From: Pratylenchus scribneri
Taxonomy: Eukaryota > Nematoda > Chromadorea > Rhabditida > Pratylenchidae
Length of the DNA stretch: 64,000 nt
NCBI GenBank assembly: GCA_030063045.1
Contig: JAQSEB010000159.1
Span: 682,001-746,000 of the forward strand
Direction of reading: 5' to 3'
The notes below the pieces were generated by a model. The model was not told the DNA's origin. It was given only the letters and a program-made list of their open reading frames with translations, and ran no database searches. Within the stretch, counting starts at the first letter, position 1. Each line of letters opens with the position of its first letter. A program made the translations under genes and the position numbers. Below are positions 24,359 to 38,100 of this stretch, piece after piece.

Positions 24359-27300
24359 TTAATCTTCTTCATCTTCAAATTCTTCTTCACTCAAATCTGA
24401 TTCTTCTGGTTCAGTTGAAGGACCCAGCTTCAATTTCTTTTTCAAATGTGCTTTTATGATCAGAATTTTCTCAGCCATTTTTCCCGAAAGTCTTAATAAA
24501 ATAAAATTTTTAAAAATTATAAAAATAATTGTACCGATTTCTTAGAGTGTTTGCATAAAGCAAGCCGGTTTTGGAGAAAAGCCTCTCGGATGCAATCGAT
24601 GTTGCAGGAATTGACAAAAATATCTGTGCCAGCTCTCTAAGTTCGGGGAATTTGGGCGAATGTTGTCGCCACCAATCAAAAATATTGTCATCCTTGGGCG
24701 GCCTTTTGATCGATGCATAAATCGCAAGTTGCGACTTTATTTTGGAATCCAATTCTGCATCTAATTCGCCGGATATTGCTGTTGGATTTGAAATTGGCGA
24801 TTTTGGATCAGCATAGATGTCGTCTAAAAAATCGATTTATTTTTAAATTAAAAGTTATGTACAATGCTGTAGACTTTCATCGCTTGAAATTGTTTCTTCG
24901 AAAATCATTTCTGGATTTGAATTTTCAGAATGTTCGGGCATTTTTTCACTCAATTCAATATTTGATTCATCAACATTTCTTAGAGCTAAAAAAATTTATA
25001 AATTTTTAAATAAATATAAAATTAACCAATTTGTTTTGCAAATTCCTTCAATTGGTTTTCAATGGTCATCCAATTTCTTTTGGCCCAAATTGTTTCATCA
25101 TAAGCCCACCGGGGGTCAAGCAATGTCGCCATGTGCAAAATGTCATTTTTGGCCAAACTTGACAAACGATCATTGATTGATTTGGTCAAAGATTCAGCAA
25201 TGAATTGAACAGATGGATCTGGTCTCAATGCGACCAGAAAATCCCTGATTTTCTTCAATGTTGGAATTATTGTAGACGCAGTGGAAATTTCATTTGAAAA
25301 CTTATATATTTATTGAAGCATTGTAGAAATTTTTTTACCTTTTTGGTCTCATCATCGAATATTTGCAGAATGGAGCAAATATGCGCCATGAAAGTAAAAT
25401 CAGCCCCAGAAATTTTTGGCAAATCCGCGGACAATTGCTCAATTTTTTGCTTTTTGGCTCATGGTGGCCACTCTTCTTGTTGCCGATCAAATTCAAGTGC
25501 CAAAATAACTTTCCTTTGCTTCCAAAAAGTGTTCATCATAGCAAAAGTCGAGTTCCATCGCGTAGGAACTGACTGTTTTTTGAAAATATTTTAAACAATT
25601 ATTTATAATTCCTTACCAATGTAAGTTTTGTAACTTTGAATCCGAGCTTTTCTTGCTTTTGTGAAAAGATTGCATTGCCATTTTTTGTTCGGCATTCTTT
25701 GACCCAATGTCGGATTTTCTTTAATAATTCATCCAGTCTTGGATCCTTTAGCAAATCGCAAACAACCAGGTGCAGAAAATGATTAACGCATTGAAAACTT
25801 AAAAATTTAATTTAATTTTTAATTTATTTTTTAAAAAAACCTTTCAATTTCCAACAACTTTGCACTTTTGGCCATATTGGCGGCATTGTCGCGTACAAGG
25901 CAGGCTAATTTCTCAAGTTTAAAACCATTTTCTGCCAAATTTTCTTCAATCTTGTTCGCAATATTTTCGGCCGTATGCTTGTCTTCCATTGGCGAGGCCG
26001 CCAAAACAAAATCCATTCGTTTAAAATCTTTGTTGCAACAATGAATTGTTTCGCTAAAATTTTAAAATAATTCAATTTTAATTTATTTTAATAAACCTTT
26101 GAAAGGAAGGAGTCGTTGATGGATCGCTCCATCCATCACTAGTAATTGCATAATAACATTCCCCAATTTGTGATTTAATCTTTTCTTGGATATTCTTGGC
26201 CATTCTCGGCACAACAATTTTGGCATAATAATCACCATTATGAGGCTGTATATAAAATTTATAATGATAATAAAATATTTAAATAAAACCTTTAAATTTG
26301 GGTAAGCCTTGCTGTAAAGCATTTGTAAATCCTCATCATTGAAAAAAGAGAAAGCACAATTTCGTCTTATCATAATCCGACTAAGCGATTCTTCTGCTTT
26401 CATTCGCTCTTCATTTTTCTTGATAATAAATGGATCCAAACTCTAAATTAATCAATATTATTTTTATTTCTTTAAGTTTCTATCTATTTAACCTCATTTT
26501 TTTGTTTTCCTTCTTCATCTGGTTTCAGCAATTTGTATTGTTCTTTATGCTTATATTTCAAATGATTCCACATTGATTTCGTGCCCTGATCTGATGCTGA
26601 TCTCTTCAATCTTTGTTGACATAATTTGCAGATAACATCGAAAGAATCTGCTATTTCTTCGAAATATGCCTGTCGGCGGAGAAGTTGAAATTCAGGAGAA
26701 GTTGAAATCTCCTAGGAGAAGTTGAAATTTTTCAACTTCTCCTAAAATTTAGGAGAAGTTGAATATTATTCTAATTCTCCTAGGAAAATTCAACTTCTCC
26801 TGAAAGTTAGGAGAAGTTGAAACATCTACAACCAATTTCTACCAAATCACTACATTTTCGGCAAGATTAAATTTTTAATTGGAAATTCGAAGAAATTGGT
26901 TACTAATTTAATTTTTTAATTGGAAATCGAAAAAAATACTTACTAATTATTAATGGAAAATTTTTTTTGCAAAAAAAAAGTGAAAAATAATAAGGGGATT
27001 AAGATGGATATAGGGGGATTAAGCGTTTTAAGCCCCGAATTAGATGGTAAATCGCCCAGAAGACCAGTGGAATGTAGGAGAAGTTAGCTGAAAGTGCTGA
27101 GAATGCGTAGGATATAGCCGGATATAGGGAGATTAAGCCAAAAAAAACCTAATTAGTGGCTAGGGATTAGGATTAGGGGTTCGGAGCATAGGATTCTCGC
27201 GAAGCCGGAAGCATAACAGCCTAAATCAGGACTCATGCCCATCTTTTTCGGAGCTTAATCCTATCTAATCCCCCTATATCCATCTTAATCACTTTATATC

Positions 27301-27981
27301 CGGCTATATCCCGCACATTCTCCAAGCCTCTGTCGTACTTTTCCATCCTTCCACTGGCCTTCCGGGCCATTTCTCATCTATTTCGGGGCTTAATCCCCCT
27401 CTATCCACCTTAATCCTCCTATATCCGGATCTGTGCCTTCTCAGGGCCTTTGGCCCAATTCCCGCCCTTTCCTAATCCAACCGAATCATCGACCATCAAT
27501 TTCCGCAATTAATCCCCCTTAATTTTACCAAATCCACTTTAATCCCCATATATCCGGCTTAATCCCGCCCACTCTCAAAGCTTCCGGCTCATTTCTATAC
27601 CTTCCCTAATCCATCCGAATCATCACCCATCAATTTTCAGCATTAATCCCCCTTAATCGCACCATATCCACCCTAATCCCCATATATCCCGCGCACCACC
27701 TTTTTTATCCATTTTGGCCTTTAAGGACAAAAAGTACAGATTCTTGGGACAAAAAAACTTTTCTCGATTTTTATTAGAGATTTGTTGTAGAGATGGGGGT
27801 AGATATTTCAACTTCTCCTAACTTTCAGGAGAAGTTGAATTTTCCTAGGAGAATTAGAATAATATTCAACTTCTCCTAAAATTTAGGAGAAGTTGAAAAA
27901 TTTCAACTTCTCCTAGGAGATTTCAACTTCTCCAGAATTTCAACTTCTCCGCCGACATGCCCACACTTTACTTTTAGACAT
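24359..27981 (-). pseudogene. hAT transposase, disrupted
   Basis: Minus-strand exons in order: BED zinc finger (start ATG 27979-27981, MSKSKVWA, then after an insertion YFEEIADSFDVICKLC and MWNHLKYKH), a helical exon (about 26439-26291), a catalytic exon with YYAITSDGW (about 26245-26097), an exon with LVRDNAANMAKSAK (about 26056-25842), CVNHFLHLVV (about 25800-25625), SVPTRWNSTF (about 25585), MATLLDPRW (about 25285-25027), an acidic exon, and the hATC motif FDWWRQHSPKFPELRELAQI with SIASERLFSKTG (24822-24534). The last exon ends TAA 24359-24361. These are the standard hAT parts, including two acidic catalytic positions. Two lesions: a 1287-bp element splits the BED finger, and an in-frame TGA lies at 25458-25460. 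The copy is therefore inactive, although other copies could still supply enzyme. Confidence 0.88.
26671..27957. mobile_element. Long-TIR element inserted in the BED finger exon
   Basis: Terminal inverted repeats of about 155 bp (26671-26826 and 27802-27957) begin TGTCGGCGGAGAAGTTGAAA. Each arm is itself a cluster of AGGAGAAGTTGAA and its complement. Flanks carry TGCC on both sides (26667-26670, 27958-27961; five bases if a shared A is counted). The interior has weak inverted symmetry and many TAATCCCCCTATATCC motifs, shared with the element at 55104-56146. It interrupts the hAT BED codons GTG TGG GCA / TAT TTC, so it inserted after the host transposon. Confidence 0.88.
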
Positions 27982-28679
27982 TATTTTCTAGATTTTTTTA
28001 TTTAATTTCTAAATGATCAAGTGGATAATGAATTGCTTAAATATTATATTTAATAAAGAAATTTGGAGATTGAATATTGGAGTTCGAGACTGATGATGAT
28101 TTTATAAGATAAATGATGTGCAAAAAAAAGAAATAAAAACAAAATGCCACGCAAAATTTGAAATGTATATCAGAATTCCCATAAAAATAAAAAAATACAA
28201 TTTTTATTCCCTAAATGGTGGCTTTAAAAAAGGTTACGGATAGGCGGGTAGTCGGGTAGTCAAGGTGCGGGTAATGGGTAATGCGGGTAATTGGGGTCCG
28301 GGTAACGGGTAGGGTAATTTGCCCAAAATCCTTACGGGTACCCTACCCGACTACCCTACCCGTCAACGGGTAATTAACCCTGGTTTTAACTGTTAAGGAT
28401 AATTTGAGTTTAAATAAAAAATTGTAATTTAATATTTTAAATTTGTAAACTGATCATTGGCAGTGGGGATGGAAAAGAAAGTTGCAAGAATTTAGGGCAT
28501 TAAGCATTAATCACCCAATTTTTATTCAACCCTATAATTCTATAGGAGAATTGAACTTATAGTTCTAAAAATGTTAATAAATGAGGAATTTAAAATTTAT
28601 AGAATCTCACAGAACAGAATACCATAAACGAAAAATTCCATAAATTATTATGATTTATTTCTCGATAATTATTCTTCAT

Positions 28680-31391
28680 TCATTCATCAATTTTTGTTGC
28701 CTCCTTCTTTGGACTTTCCACTCGGCTAAATTCATCCCAATTGCCCCATTTCAATGCATCAATGTAATGTCTTGATTCACCTTCACCATAGAAATTGTAG
28801 AGTAATGCTTTGCCTTTGTCCAGATCCAACAAAAAGCCGCGCATTTCCGCCATATTTGACTGGAAGAAAAAATTTTTTATTCAAAAATAATGTATAGATG
28901 AAAATTCTCCCAATGTCCAAATATAGTATATTTAAAATGTTTTTCTCCCCATTTTTTAAAATTCGATTTAATTTTCGCCCTTATTATAAATTCGCAATTA
29001 ATTTTTACTTATTAGCAAAAAATTTATGTAATTATATCTATTAAAATCAAAAAAAATTGAACAATTTCTGTCAATTTATGTTTATTTTTCTTGTTCAATT
29101 AATTAAATATTTTTTTCATTACTTGATGATCTTTGGTGATCAATTCGGGCAAATCAACTTCAAAGGATTGATCCGATCCATCGCAACTAAATTTATGTTA
29201 TTTTTAAAGGGAATAATTTGAAGTTATTATAGAGCATTTATGAAATTTTTTATCAAATATTTCACTTTTCACTTTGTTTGTATCCCTAATTATAATTTTC
29301 TTAGTTTTAATTAGGGTTAATTCCCCGCGGGCGGGGAATGAAAAAGCGGGGAACGGGGAGAGCGGGGAATCAGGGTGCGGGGAGCGGGGCGGGGAGGCTC
29401 CGCTCAGCGGGGCGCCGCCGCCCCGCACTCGTTTGGGGTACTGTACAATTTTTTGAAATTTGATTAATCAAATTTTAAAAATTACCAAAATAAAATTATT
29501 TAAACTTCTTTTCTGCATTAAAATCCTTTTAATTATCTACCATTTTGGGCAAGGTTATCAACTCCCAAATAAAAAAAATTTGACATAAAGATCCAAAAAA
29601 TTGGCAAAAATGGGGGTATAAATAAGGATTGCGGGGAGGCGGGGAGACGGGGAATCGAAGTGCGGGGAACGGGGAATGCGGGGAATCAACGTGCGGGGAG
29701 CGGGGCGGGGAATTTGCCCAAAATTCATGGATTTCCCGCCCCGCGTCCCCGCCCCGCGGGACGGGGAATTAACCCTAGTTTTAATTAAAATTATGTTAGA
29801 AAAATTATTTGATGATTTTTAAATTAAAATTTAAGAAATTTTTAATTTTTCTCACAATTATTTATTGAATATTTATTTACTTGTGTTTGACACTCAATTT
29901 GATGTCCTTGAATGAGGCAAGCAAATCATCGGAACTGAAAGAAAAGCAAATTAAAATTATATAATTGAACTTTATTATTAATTTAATATTCAATCTAATA
30001 AGAAAATAATTTAATTCATTTAATTTGTCCAAAAATATACAATAATGAAAAATTAACAAAAAATCAATTAAACCTGAACATTCCCTTGCAATGTCGCTGA
30101 TAAAAAATGCCTGGCAGAACAAATGTGGCACGGGCCCCATTCTCCATGAAATCCTCAAATTTTGGTACCATCCTTTTATTGTTGGCCACACGGAATTTGA
30201 TCTCTCCAATTTGACTAAAAGTTTGAATTATTAACAAAAATAGGAATTTCCATATAAACCCGGCTTCCAGCGTTTTTTGATCGCATCCAGTAAAATATGA
30301 GCCTTTTGGCAATGTCCATTTCAATGCCAATTCCATGTGAAGATTTTCGGCTGTCTCATGGGAGAAATCTTGCTTATTGCAAACGGCACATCCATCGATC
30401 AATGCCAAAATCATATCTTTTAAATTAGAAATGAAAATTTGAATTTTCCTCGACCTTTTTCGTCCTCTTTCAGTTCAGCCTTTTCATTGTTATTGAAGAA
30501 ATAAACCTTAATGATAAAAAATTAATTAATTAATTGAGAGAAAAGAATTTATTATGAAAATTAACTCGATTATTAGGAAAAACGTGTCTATTGAATTTTG
30601 AATCAATACATAATTTACATAATCATAAAAATAAGAGGGGTGGATATTAAATTTGTAGACCCTCTAGGGGCTATTAATAGAGGGGCAGGGGTGCTTCTAA
30701 AAGAAGAAGGATTATTAATAGAAGAAATATGGTATATATTTAAAAATAATTTAAAAACGGGTACTCTTGGGTAATCTAAGCACAGATTTGAAAAATTTTT
30801 TTTACATTCTCATTCTATTATTCATATAGCAAAAAAGAAATATAAAATTTGATGACGAATTTTTTTTTACAATTCATAACTAATTCATCAGTGATCAGTT
30901 AATATTTAATTAAATTCATGTATAACTTACCATAGAGCAATATTTGATCCTTGGATAGTCTGGATCGCCGCAAACTGGACCCTAATAAAAATAGAATGAT
31001 GATTAAAATGAATTAAAAATTTTCTTACAAAACGTTTATGAAAATTTTGTAAGCAACCAATGCCATCCGCTTCGCCATCGCCATATTTGTATTCCAAATT
31101 CGGTTGCAAATAATTGCCATTTTCATCCCGAATCTTAGAAAAATTAATGTTTGAAATAATTTTATTAAATTTTACTCCGCAAGTTGCATCGGTGGCATAG
31201 TAAATTTTATTGTTTTTGTATTTGTTGTTTTCACCAAATTCATCGGCGTTTTTATAGTTTGGTTTCCAAAATTCATCGAAGGTCTCATTTTCGGATTCGG
31301 CAATGCCAACAGCAATGAATGTGACGGAAAAAATCACCAAAATGAAAGCAAATGAGAAGCAAATTTTATTGAAGGAAATTGTGGGAAACAT
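28680..31391 (-). CDS. Secreted protein of unknown family
   Basis: Exon 1 (31391-about 31177) begins MFPTISFNKICFSFAFILVI, a strong signal peptide. In-phase exons follow: IRDENGNYLQPNLEYKYGDG..CLQNFHKRF (31133-about 31028), GPVCGDPDYPRIKYCSM (about 30982-30932), VYFFNNNEKAELKEDEK (near 30508), an exon with DGCAVCNKQDF and YFTGCD (30418-about 30257), KFRVANNKRMVPKFEDFMEN (about 30212-30074), short exons near 29934 and 29189, and a last exon ending ATKIDE then TGA 28680-28682. Several cysteines after the signal peptide suggest disulphides and export. I recognise no domain. The intron after about 29881 holds the MITE 29312-29777. Confidence 0.65.
29312..29777. mobile_element. hAT-type MITE, deletion derivative of 24172-28381
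   Basis: TIR TAGGGTTAATTCCCCG with its complement at the right; perfect 8-bp TSD GTTTTAAT (29304-29311, 29778-29785). The left 130 bp follow the left end of the broken transposon (GAATGAAAAAGCGGGGAAC vs TAATGAAAAAGCGGGTAAC), and the right 150 bp follow its right end, including AATTTGCCCAAAAT. GGGTAAT has become GGGGAAT throughout. The transposase is absent. Confidence 0.93.
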
Positions 31392-32183
31392 TTTATTTTT
31401 TCTTATTTTAAAAAAATTTAATATTAAATTTAAAAATAAATAATCCTATATATAATTTTAGAAGTATTTGCGCGAATCAAAATCAAAATTGATTTTTTGA
31501 ACATTTACGAATGTGTCTTAAATTTCATCAAATTTGGGAATTTTGGAATTTTTTTTATTAATTTATCTATTACTCATACCGTATGTACTCTTTAAATTCC
31601 CCATGGGGAATTTTTTTTCAATCCTTCAAAAATTTGTAAAATTATGGGTCTAATTCCTTTTATATTTTTGAATAAATTATATAGCTGGTTTTATAGAGCT
31701 TTAGGAAGTAAGGAAATAAAATTTTAAAAAATTAGAGGTCACCCTTCTGGAATTTTTGGGTCTTTAAAATAGATGGTGGGATATTATTAAAGAGTGGAGA
31801 ATTAAAAGAGTATATTCAATAACTTTATTAAAAATTTAATTAAATTATTACTACATTTTTCTTATCATCTCGGTATTTTAAAATTATATTTCTTTTCGAA
31901 AGGGAATTAAATTTGTACGATTTTATTTAATATATTAAAAAATGATTTTATTTTCTCATTTTTTTGATGATTCGGCCAAAAAATTAAAATGGAATGAATG
32001 ATTAAACTCGATGCTGATTGGATGGAATTATTATTTTTAACACATCATCATTCCAAATTCGTAAATTCATCATTAAAAAGTAAAAAAATAAATCATTTTA
32101 TTTTTTTTTAATTTTATTATTTTTTACAATAATTTCTTTATTAATATTTTTAATTCATTAGAAGACTTAATTTGGATAAAAAT
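31392..32183. other. Divergent intergenic region
   Basis: AT-rich spacer between two divergently transcribed signal-peptide genes, so it should contain both promoters. No distinct site is visible. A loose inverted pair (ACCGTATGTACTCTTTAAATT near 31580 and AATTAAAAGAGTATATTCAA near 31800) may be a decayed MITE. I see no gene. Confidence 0.45.
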
Positions 32184-35100
32184 ATGGCTAAAGACGCCAT
32201 TTTCATCCAAATTTTCCCTTCATCTATTTTGGCCTTTATTTTTCTGTGTTCCATCACAATTTTGGCTGATCCAAAACCACCGGATCCAGATATACCGTAA
32301 TTTTTTTATTAAATACTAAAATTGGAAAATTTTATAATGATGACCGGGGATGGTCCTTTCGGGAAACGAGAGAATCCCCGAAGCCAAAAAAAAGGGTATC
32401 ATCCACGGGGGCGCAACCCTACTTTTTCGGGAATCTTGATTTTTCGTTGATAATTATGATATTATTTTTGCCTTTTTACGATACAATTATTTAACCTCTA
32501 TATTAAATACTATAAAAATATTGTATTTAAAATTAAATTTACAAAAAAAGGATTCGAATTGAGAATGGGCGGAATGGAAATCTGGGTGAATGGGAATATT
32601 TTGTGCAGCAAGCATACCAAATAAGTAGCCAATGTTACCGAGTGCCGGAACAAAATGAAGTGTTTTCAAATCGTTTGCATGTTCGGTGCAAACATGAATC
32701 GCAAGCAGATGGTGCAAGGTTGAAATTTTGCAAAATAAGAAGATTTTTATGTCTTTTCATCTGCTGCTCAAAATATTTTATAATAATTTTTTGAATTAAA
32801 ATATAACAAAAAGCAATAAAATAAGATACTCATGTATAATCTATCAGCAGTTTTAACCCCCAAAATTGCCCTATGTTCAACAAAAATTGGACAACCCTAG
32901 AATCACCTAAAATCCTGTTTTTTTTTAAAATCATTTTACAATTAAATACATTTAAAATGTGAATAATAAAATAAGAATCTCAAAACATTTAAAATGTGGT
33001 GGTAGATAATTTTTAATTAGTAATTATTTGAGAGTTTTAATACAAAATATTCCACAGAAGAAGTTTTACAAATTATAGAAAAAATAATAGTTTTTGATTA
33101 TTCGGATGTTTAAGGCCCTTGGTTAATCCATTGAATAGAGAGATATATTGGCCTAAAATACATTACTGTATAATAATTATTTTATAGAAAAATCAAATGA
33201 AAGAAATATAAAATTAAAAGGAATAATTATAAAATATAAAATATTAATATATTAATTATTAACAGTTTGTTGGTTTGCTATCCTTCAGTCCTCGATTCGG
33301 ACCCGGATGCATTTCCGGATGAGGATGACGAGGGGCTGACGCCAGCACTGCAACCTACAATGATGGAATCCATCACAGTGGATCCAAAAAGCAATGTAAT
33401 ATAATACAATTAAATCTCGAATATTAATTCTAAAACTTGCATTCTACATAAAATGGCTTGGCAAAAATATTGGAAAACTAAATTATCAAATTAGTTTTAA
33501 ATAATTATCTTCTCTGGAAAATGTTAAAATAAAAAACTGAAAAATTTAGCCTGAAAAAGCATTGAATAATATAATTAGGTATTTGTATGGTATCTGTGCT
33601 CAGATTTTAAAAAAAATTTTTGTAATTGATATACCAATCGACGCGTCTCGGCGAGTTGATTACGAAAATACTATTAGCTTCGCATAACAAAATTAAAAAA
33701 GTTATGACCTCATGAAAATCGAAAAAGTGCTTTGCGCGATTGTAACTTTTTTATTTTTGAGTTTTATGCGAAATCGATGGCAGATTAGAGCTTCTCTCAT
33801 CGAGACACGTTAAATGAGCTATAAATTGAGTGAAAAAATTTCAAGAAGAATTTCGAATTTTCGACCCATAGGGGGGACCATTCACTTTTGCGATTTCAAA
33901 TGGCCATATCTTGGAAAAAAATGCTCGCGCGATCAAAATTTTTGACATTTTCATAACCAGCTCGCCGAGATGCGTTGATTGGTATATCAATTACAAAAAT
34001 TTTTTTCAAAATCTGAGCACAGATAACTTACAAATACCTATAATATTTAATTGGACTTTTTATATTTTTAAAGAAAATGTTTTTAGTGTGAAAAGAAAAT
34101 GTTTTTAGTGTCAAATATGGGGAAATGATTTTTTTTGTTTATTTTGTAAATTTTATTAATTAATATTATCTCTTATTAGATTACCATTGAGTGCAATGAA
34201 TTGATGGAAAAGTGCAAAAGCACGCCCAAATGTCCAATGCCAAAAATGGCAAAGAAATGGGGCGAAAAATGGCACGGTTTTCGAGTGACCCGTCGCCAGA
34301 ATGGTTTTCAAATTGAATTGCCTTTTGGGAATGGAGATGGAAATGATATAAAGTTTGGGAAATAAATTTGCCAAAATGAATTATTTTTGTGTTTAATTTA
34401 AGGATTGATGTGCCGGATTTAGCTAATGAACATCCCCAATTCTTCATTAATTTTGCCAAACAGCATAACTTGCTATCAGAGATTATCCGTGGATCATGTT
34501 CAAACCCAGAAGGTTAATTAATAAGAAATTAACAGTAATTTTGAAATATAATAAAAATATATTTATGGAAGGCAAAAAATTTGAATTTTTAAAATTCTTT
34601 TTAAAAAGGGTCCAAAAAACCAAAAAAAAATTAATTTTTTATTTTTTAATAAAATAATTGATGTCTAATTCGATGAATTTTTAGTAAAATAAAATTAAAG
34701 TGAAGTTAATTAATAATTTTTAAAATACTTAATTTTTTTTAAATTTCCGAAATTATTAATAATTTAGTAATCAATTTAAAAAAGGAAAATTATTATTTAT
34801 GAATTAAGTTTTATTTTGAACTATTTAATCGTGATTATTAATTGAATTATCCGGGAATATGAATCGAAATAAAATGTAATTTAATTCATAAATTTACTAT
34901 GTTACAAATTAAACGAAACGAAAAAATATTTTATTAATCATAAAATTTAAAACATCAAAAATTTTAACAGAGCAAATTTTTCCACAGAAGACAAAGCCAA
35001 ATACAAGGTTTTTGATGAAAAAGATCAACAAAAATTGGAAACATATAAGAAAGCCCGAAAGTGGGGAATTGATTTGAACAATGTAAAAGGGCTTTGGATG

Positions 35101-38100
35101 TTGGCCTTTGACATTTTACCGGTGGAAGAAAAGCAACTTTTCAAAGGCCAAGAGAAAGAAATTGATGAGCCAATGATCCGATGGTTCACCAAAAGCAAAC
35201 CGGCAGTTGAAACCACTAAAAAATGCGTGGAAATAGACGATAAACTGCAATTAAATAATCACACCAAGGAATATTACATTTCTGTACAGGTTGATAGTTA
35301 TAATTATTATTGATTACATATAAAATAATTTAATGATGGAAAAAATATTTAAGAATTTGGTATACTCCTTTATTAATTTTTTGTAAATTCTAAGTATATT
35401 TTTGTGAAATTTTCAATCAAAAAGTATTGCTAATGTGACTAAAAATTAAAAATTTGTATATAAATTATGATTTTTTTAATTCAGAAAGCAATTTAATATG
35501 GTTTATATTAATTACAAATTTTAAGTAAAATTTTTTACCTTCGATTTTGACTAATAATTAAGATGTAAATTTTTTAATATTTTATCAAAATTTTACAATC
35601 AAATTTCAATAATCTATTTTTTTAGTATTTAACTCCAAGTACTGTGGATCCACAAAATGATGGATTTTTTACAAATGGCCAAAAACAAGGGCAAAATGAA
35701 CAAACAGTCCCAGAGAAGATTATTGAATTGAAGGAAAATGAATCACGAATTGTGAAAATTGGTCAGCAAATCCTTGATGGCACTACAATTCGGATTCGGG
35801 CACAATCAACAAAAGGAAAATTCACAATTAAATTGTTGATTGGTTTTGAGCGAGAAAATGATTTGCGTAATTATTGAAAAATTTTTAATTTTAAAAATAT
35901 TATTTTTCAAAGTTGGTGAACGAATTTTTGCAATTTATGTGGATTTTAAAGAAAATAAGCCAGTGGATCAATGTTATGTCATGGACAATAATAAAAATAA
36001 GGTATATTTTATTAATAATAAAATTTTTATATAATTTAATTCAATTTTTTTCACATCATCATTATTAATTTAATATATAATTATATAGAAAAATATTTAA
36101 TATTTTTTCTTAAATATTTGAGATGAAAAATTTATAGACAATATATAGAAATTGGGAATCTTAAATAATAAATATTTAATACACAAATATATAGTATAAT
36201 CAGGGATAATTATTTGCATGAATACCGTAAATCCTCTATTAGTGACCCCGGGATTACTAATTTTCATAGACCCTCCAAGTGACAACTTTTCGGAATTTTT
36301 TGAACAAAAAATGCTTATTTCGGCTTAATTTCACCTCTAAATTGGTTAGTTTTGATAGGAATTTTTCGATAGGGGTTACTAATAGAGAGGGGTTTTCAAA
36401 TAGGAGAGGGATTACTAATAAAGGATTTACGGTATAAAAATTTTTTATTTTTTTATCTCTTCTCGAATTATTAATTTAATCTTTTTCAACTAATATTTTT
36501 AAAAAATATATTTCAATAATTTTTCTATCTATTAGATTGCTTGTAACAACGAAGTGAATCCATTTTTGCGAGCAAATGAGACTGGTTCAGCATTTTGGCT
36601 CCAAATGGAATTCAAAGATGGCACCGAAATTCATTTCAATTTTGATTGTACCGAATTAATGGTACCCGTGAAAAAAATACCGTATAGCCAGGATGCATAT
36701 ATTATGGTATAAAAATTAAATTACAAAAATATATTGATTAAATTTTAAATTTCAGTTTGAAGGTGATATGAAATTGATCAAGGACGAAAATGAAAAACTG
36801 CTTAAAATAAAGGAGGTAAAACTGTTTGAATATAAATAGTGTTACCAGATATTTCATACCAGGATTTTACGCATCACAGCAATCTTTTTTGTATTAACTA
36901 TTAATTAATAGAATGTTATTGGGTTAATCTCATTCTGCATTTTATTTTTAATCAAATCAATAAAACATAATTAGTCAAAATATTATGATCAAAAAATTAA
37001 AACTTTCAGATTTTTGCCTCTATAACCGTTTTTTGGTCACATTTTTTGTGATAAGTATTGAAATTCAATTATCTTTAAATGGTACAAAATTTATAAATTT
37101 AATATTCAATTTAAAAAATTTTGATTTGATGCACAAAATTCGGGTGCATAAATTTCCGTTCTACACCATTGATAATTTTAAACTCCTTATTCAGGGAAAT
37201 GAAATGGACGATAATTTTCCAACTCTTATGATTGCAAAATTGGAAGAAAATTTAAATGTCAACAATGTTTTATATTTATCTGGTTCAACCAGAATCAATT
37301 CTCAAATCAAAATATCATTTGTGCAATTAGATGGCCAAGAAGAAAGTTAGTATTAGTATATTATTTATAAACAAATATATTGTTACAAAAAATATAAATC
37401 AAATTAGAAGGAAAAAATTCAATAAATTAAAATCAAATTTACATGAAAATTTATATTTAATTCTATAATTTAAGCTGGGCAAATGACATTAATCAGCAAT
37501 GTTGAAGTGAATGTCACAAAGAAAGGCTCAATTTTGGCAAAATGGGTTAGTTCTGATTTCTTTTATTAATTAACCATTAAAATAGGAAAATTTGAATAGA
37601 GCATTAGAATTTTTTTGAAGATTTGGTGAAAGAGGGCTAAAAATTACAAAAGATAAAAATTTTGAATATAAAATATTCATGCCTATAATCTTCATTTTAT
37701 AGGTGAATGAGACAAATCTTTTAACAGTAGAGTCTGATCAAAATCAAGGAAAAAATGACAAATTGGTTTTCGTACTCTTAAGCCGAGATGATGCCAACAA
37801 ATTTTTGTTAACAATTAATGGCAAGCAAATGTCATCGGAGAAAGATTTCAGCAATTTTACATATGTTCAGGTCAAAATTTACAATAATATTCATTTTTCC
37901 TGATAAATTTATTGAAAATTAATGGAGCATCTTATTGCTATATTGAATTTTTATTTAAAAAATTGCAAAAATATTCATTTATATTATTGAAAAATATATT
38001 TTCATTGTCATTAATTTATCACACTGGACAATAATTGATCTTATAATAGTTTCATATAATCAATTCGGGTTTTATTTATATGGTCAAGGTCAAATAGGCC

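Larger units (their letters stand above)
24172..28381 (-). mobile_element. Near full-length BED-finger hAT transposon
   Basis: The left end TAGGGTTAATTACCCG (24172) and right end CGGGTAATTAACCCT (to 28381) are inverted repeats with GGGTAAT-rich sub-terminal blocks. Between them lies a minus-strand hAT transposase. The 466-bp MITE at 29312-29777 has matching left and right blocks in the same order, supporting these as the two ends of one element. The flanks (GTTCTCAC left, GGTTTTAA right) do not match as an 8-bp TSD, so one border may be rearranged. A 1.29-kb element has inserted inside it. Confidence 0.7.

Noticed and set aside
28228..28381. A separate small MITE with flanks GGCTTTAA / GGTTTTAA
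   Set aside because: The block aligns with the right end of the MITE at 29312-29777, so it is better explained as the right end of the 24172-28381 transposon. The flank match is likely chance in AT-rich DNA.
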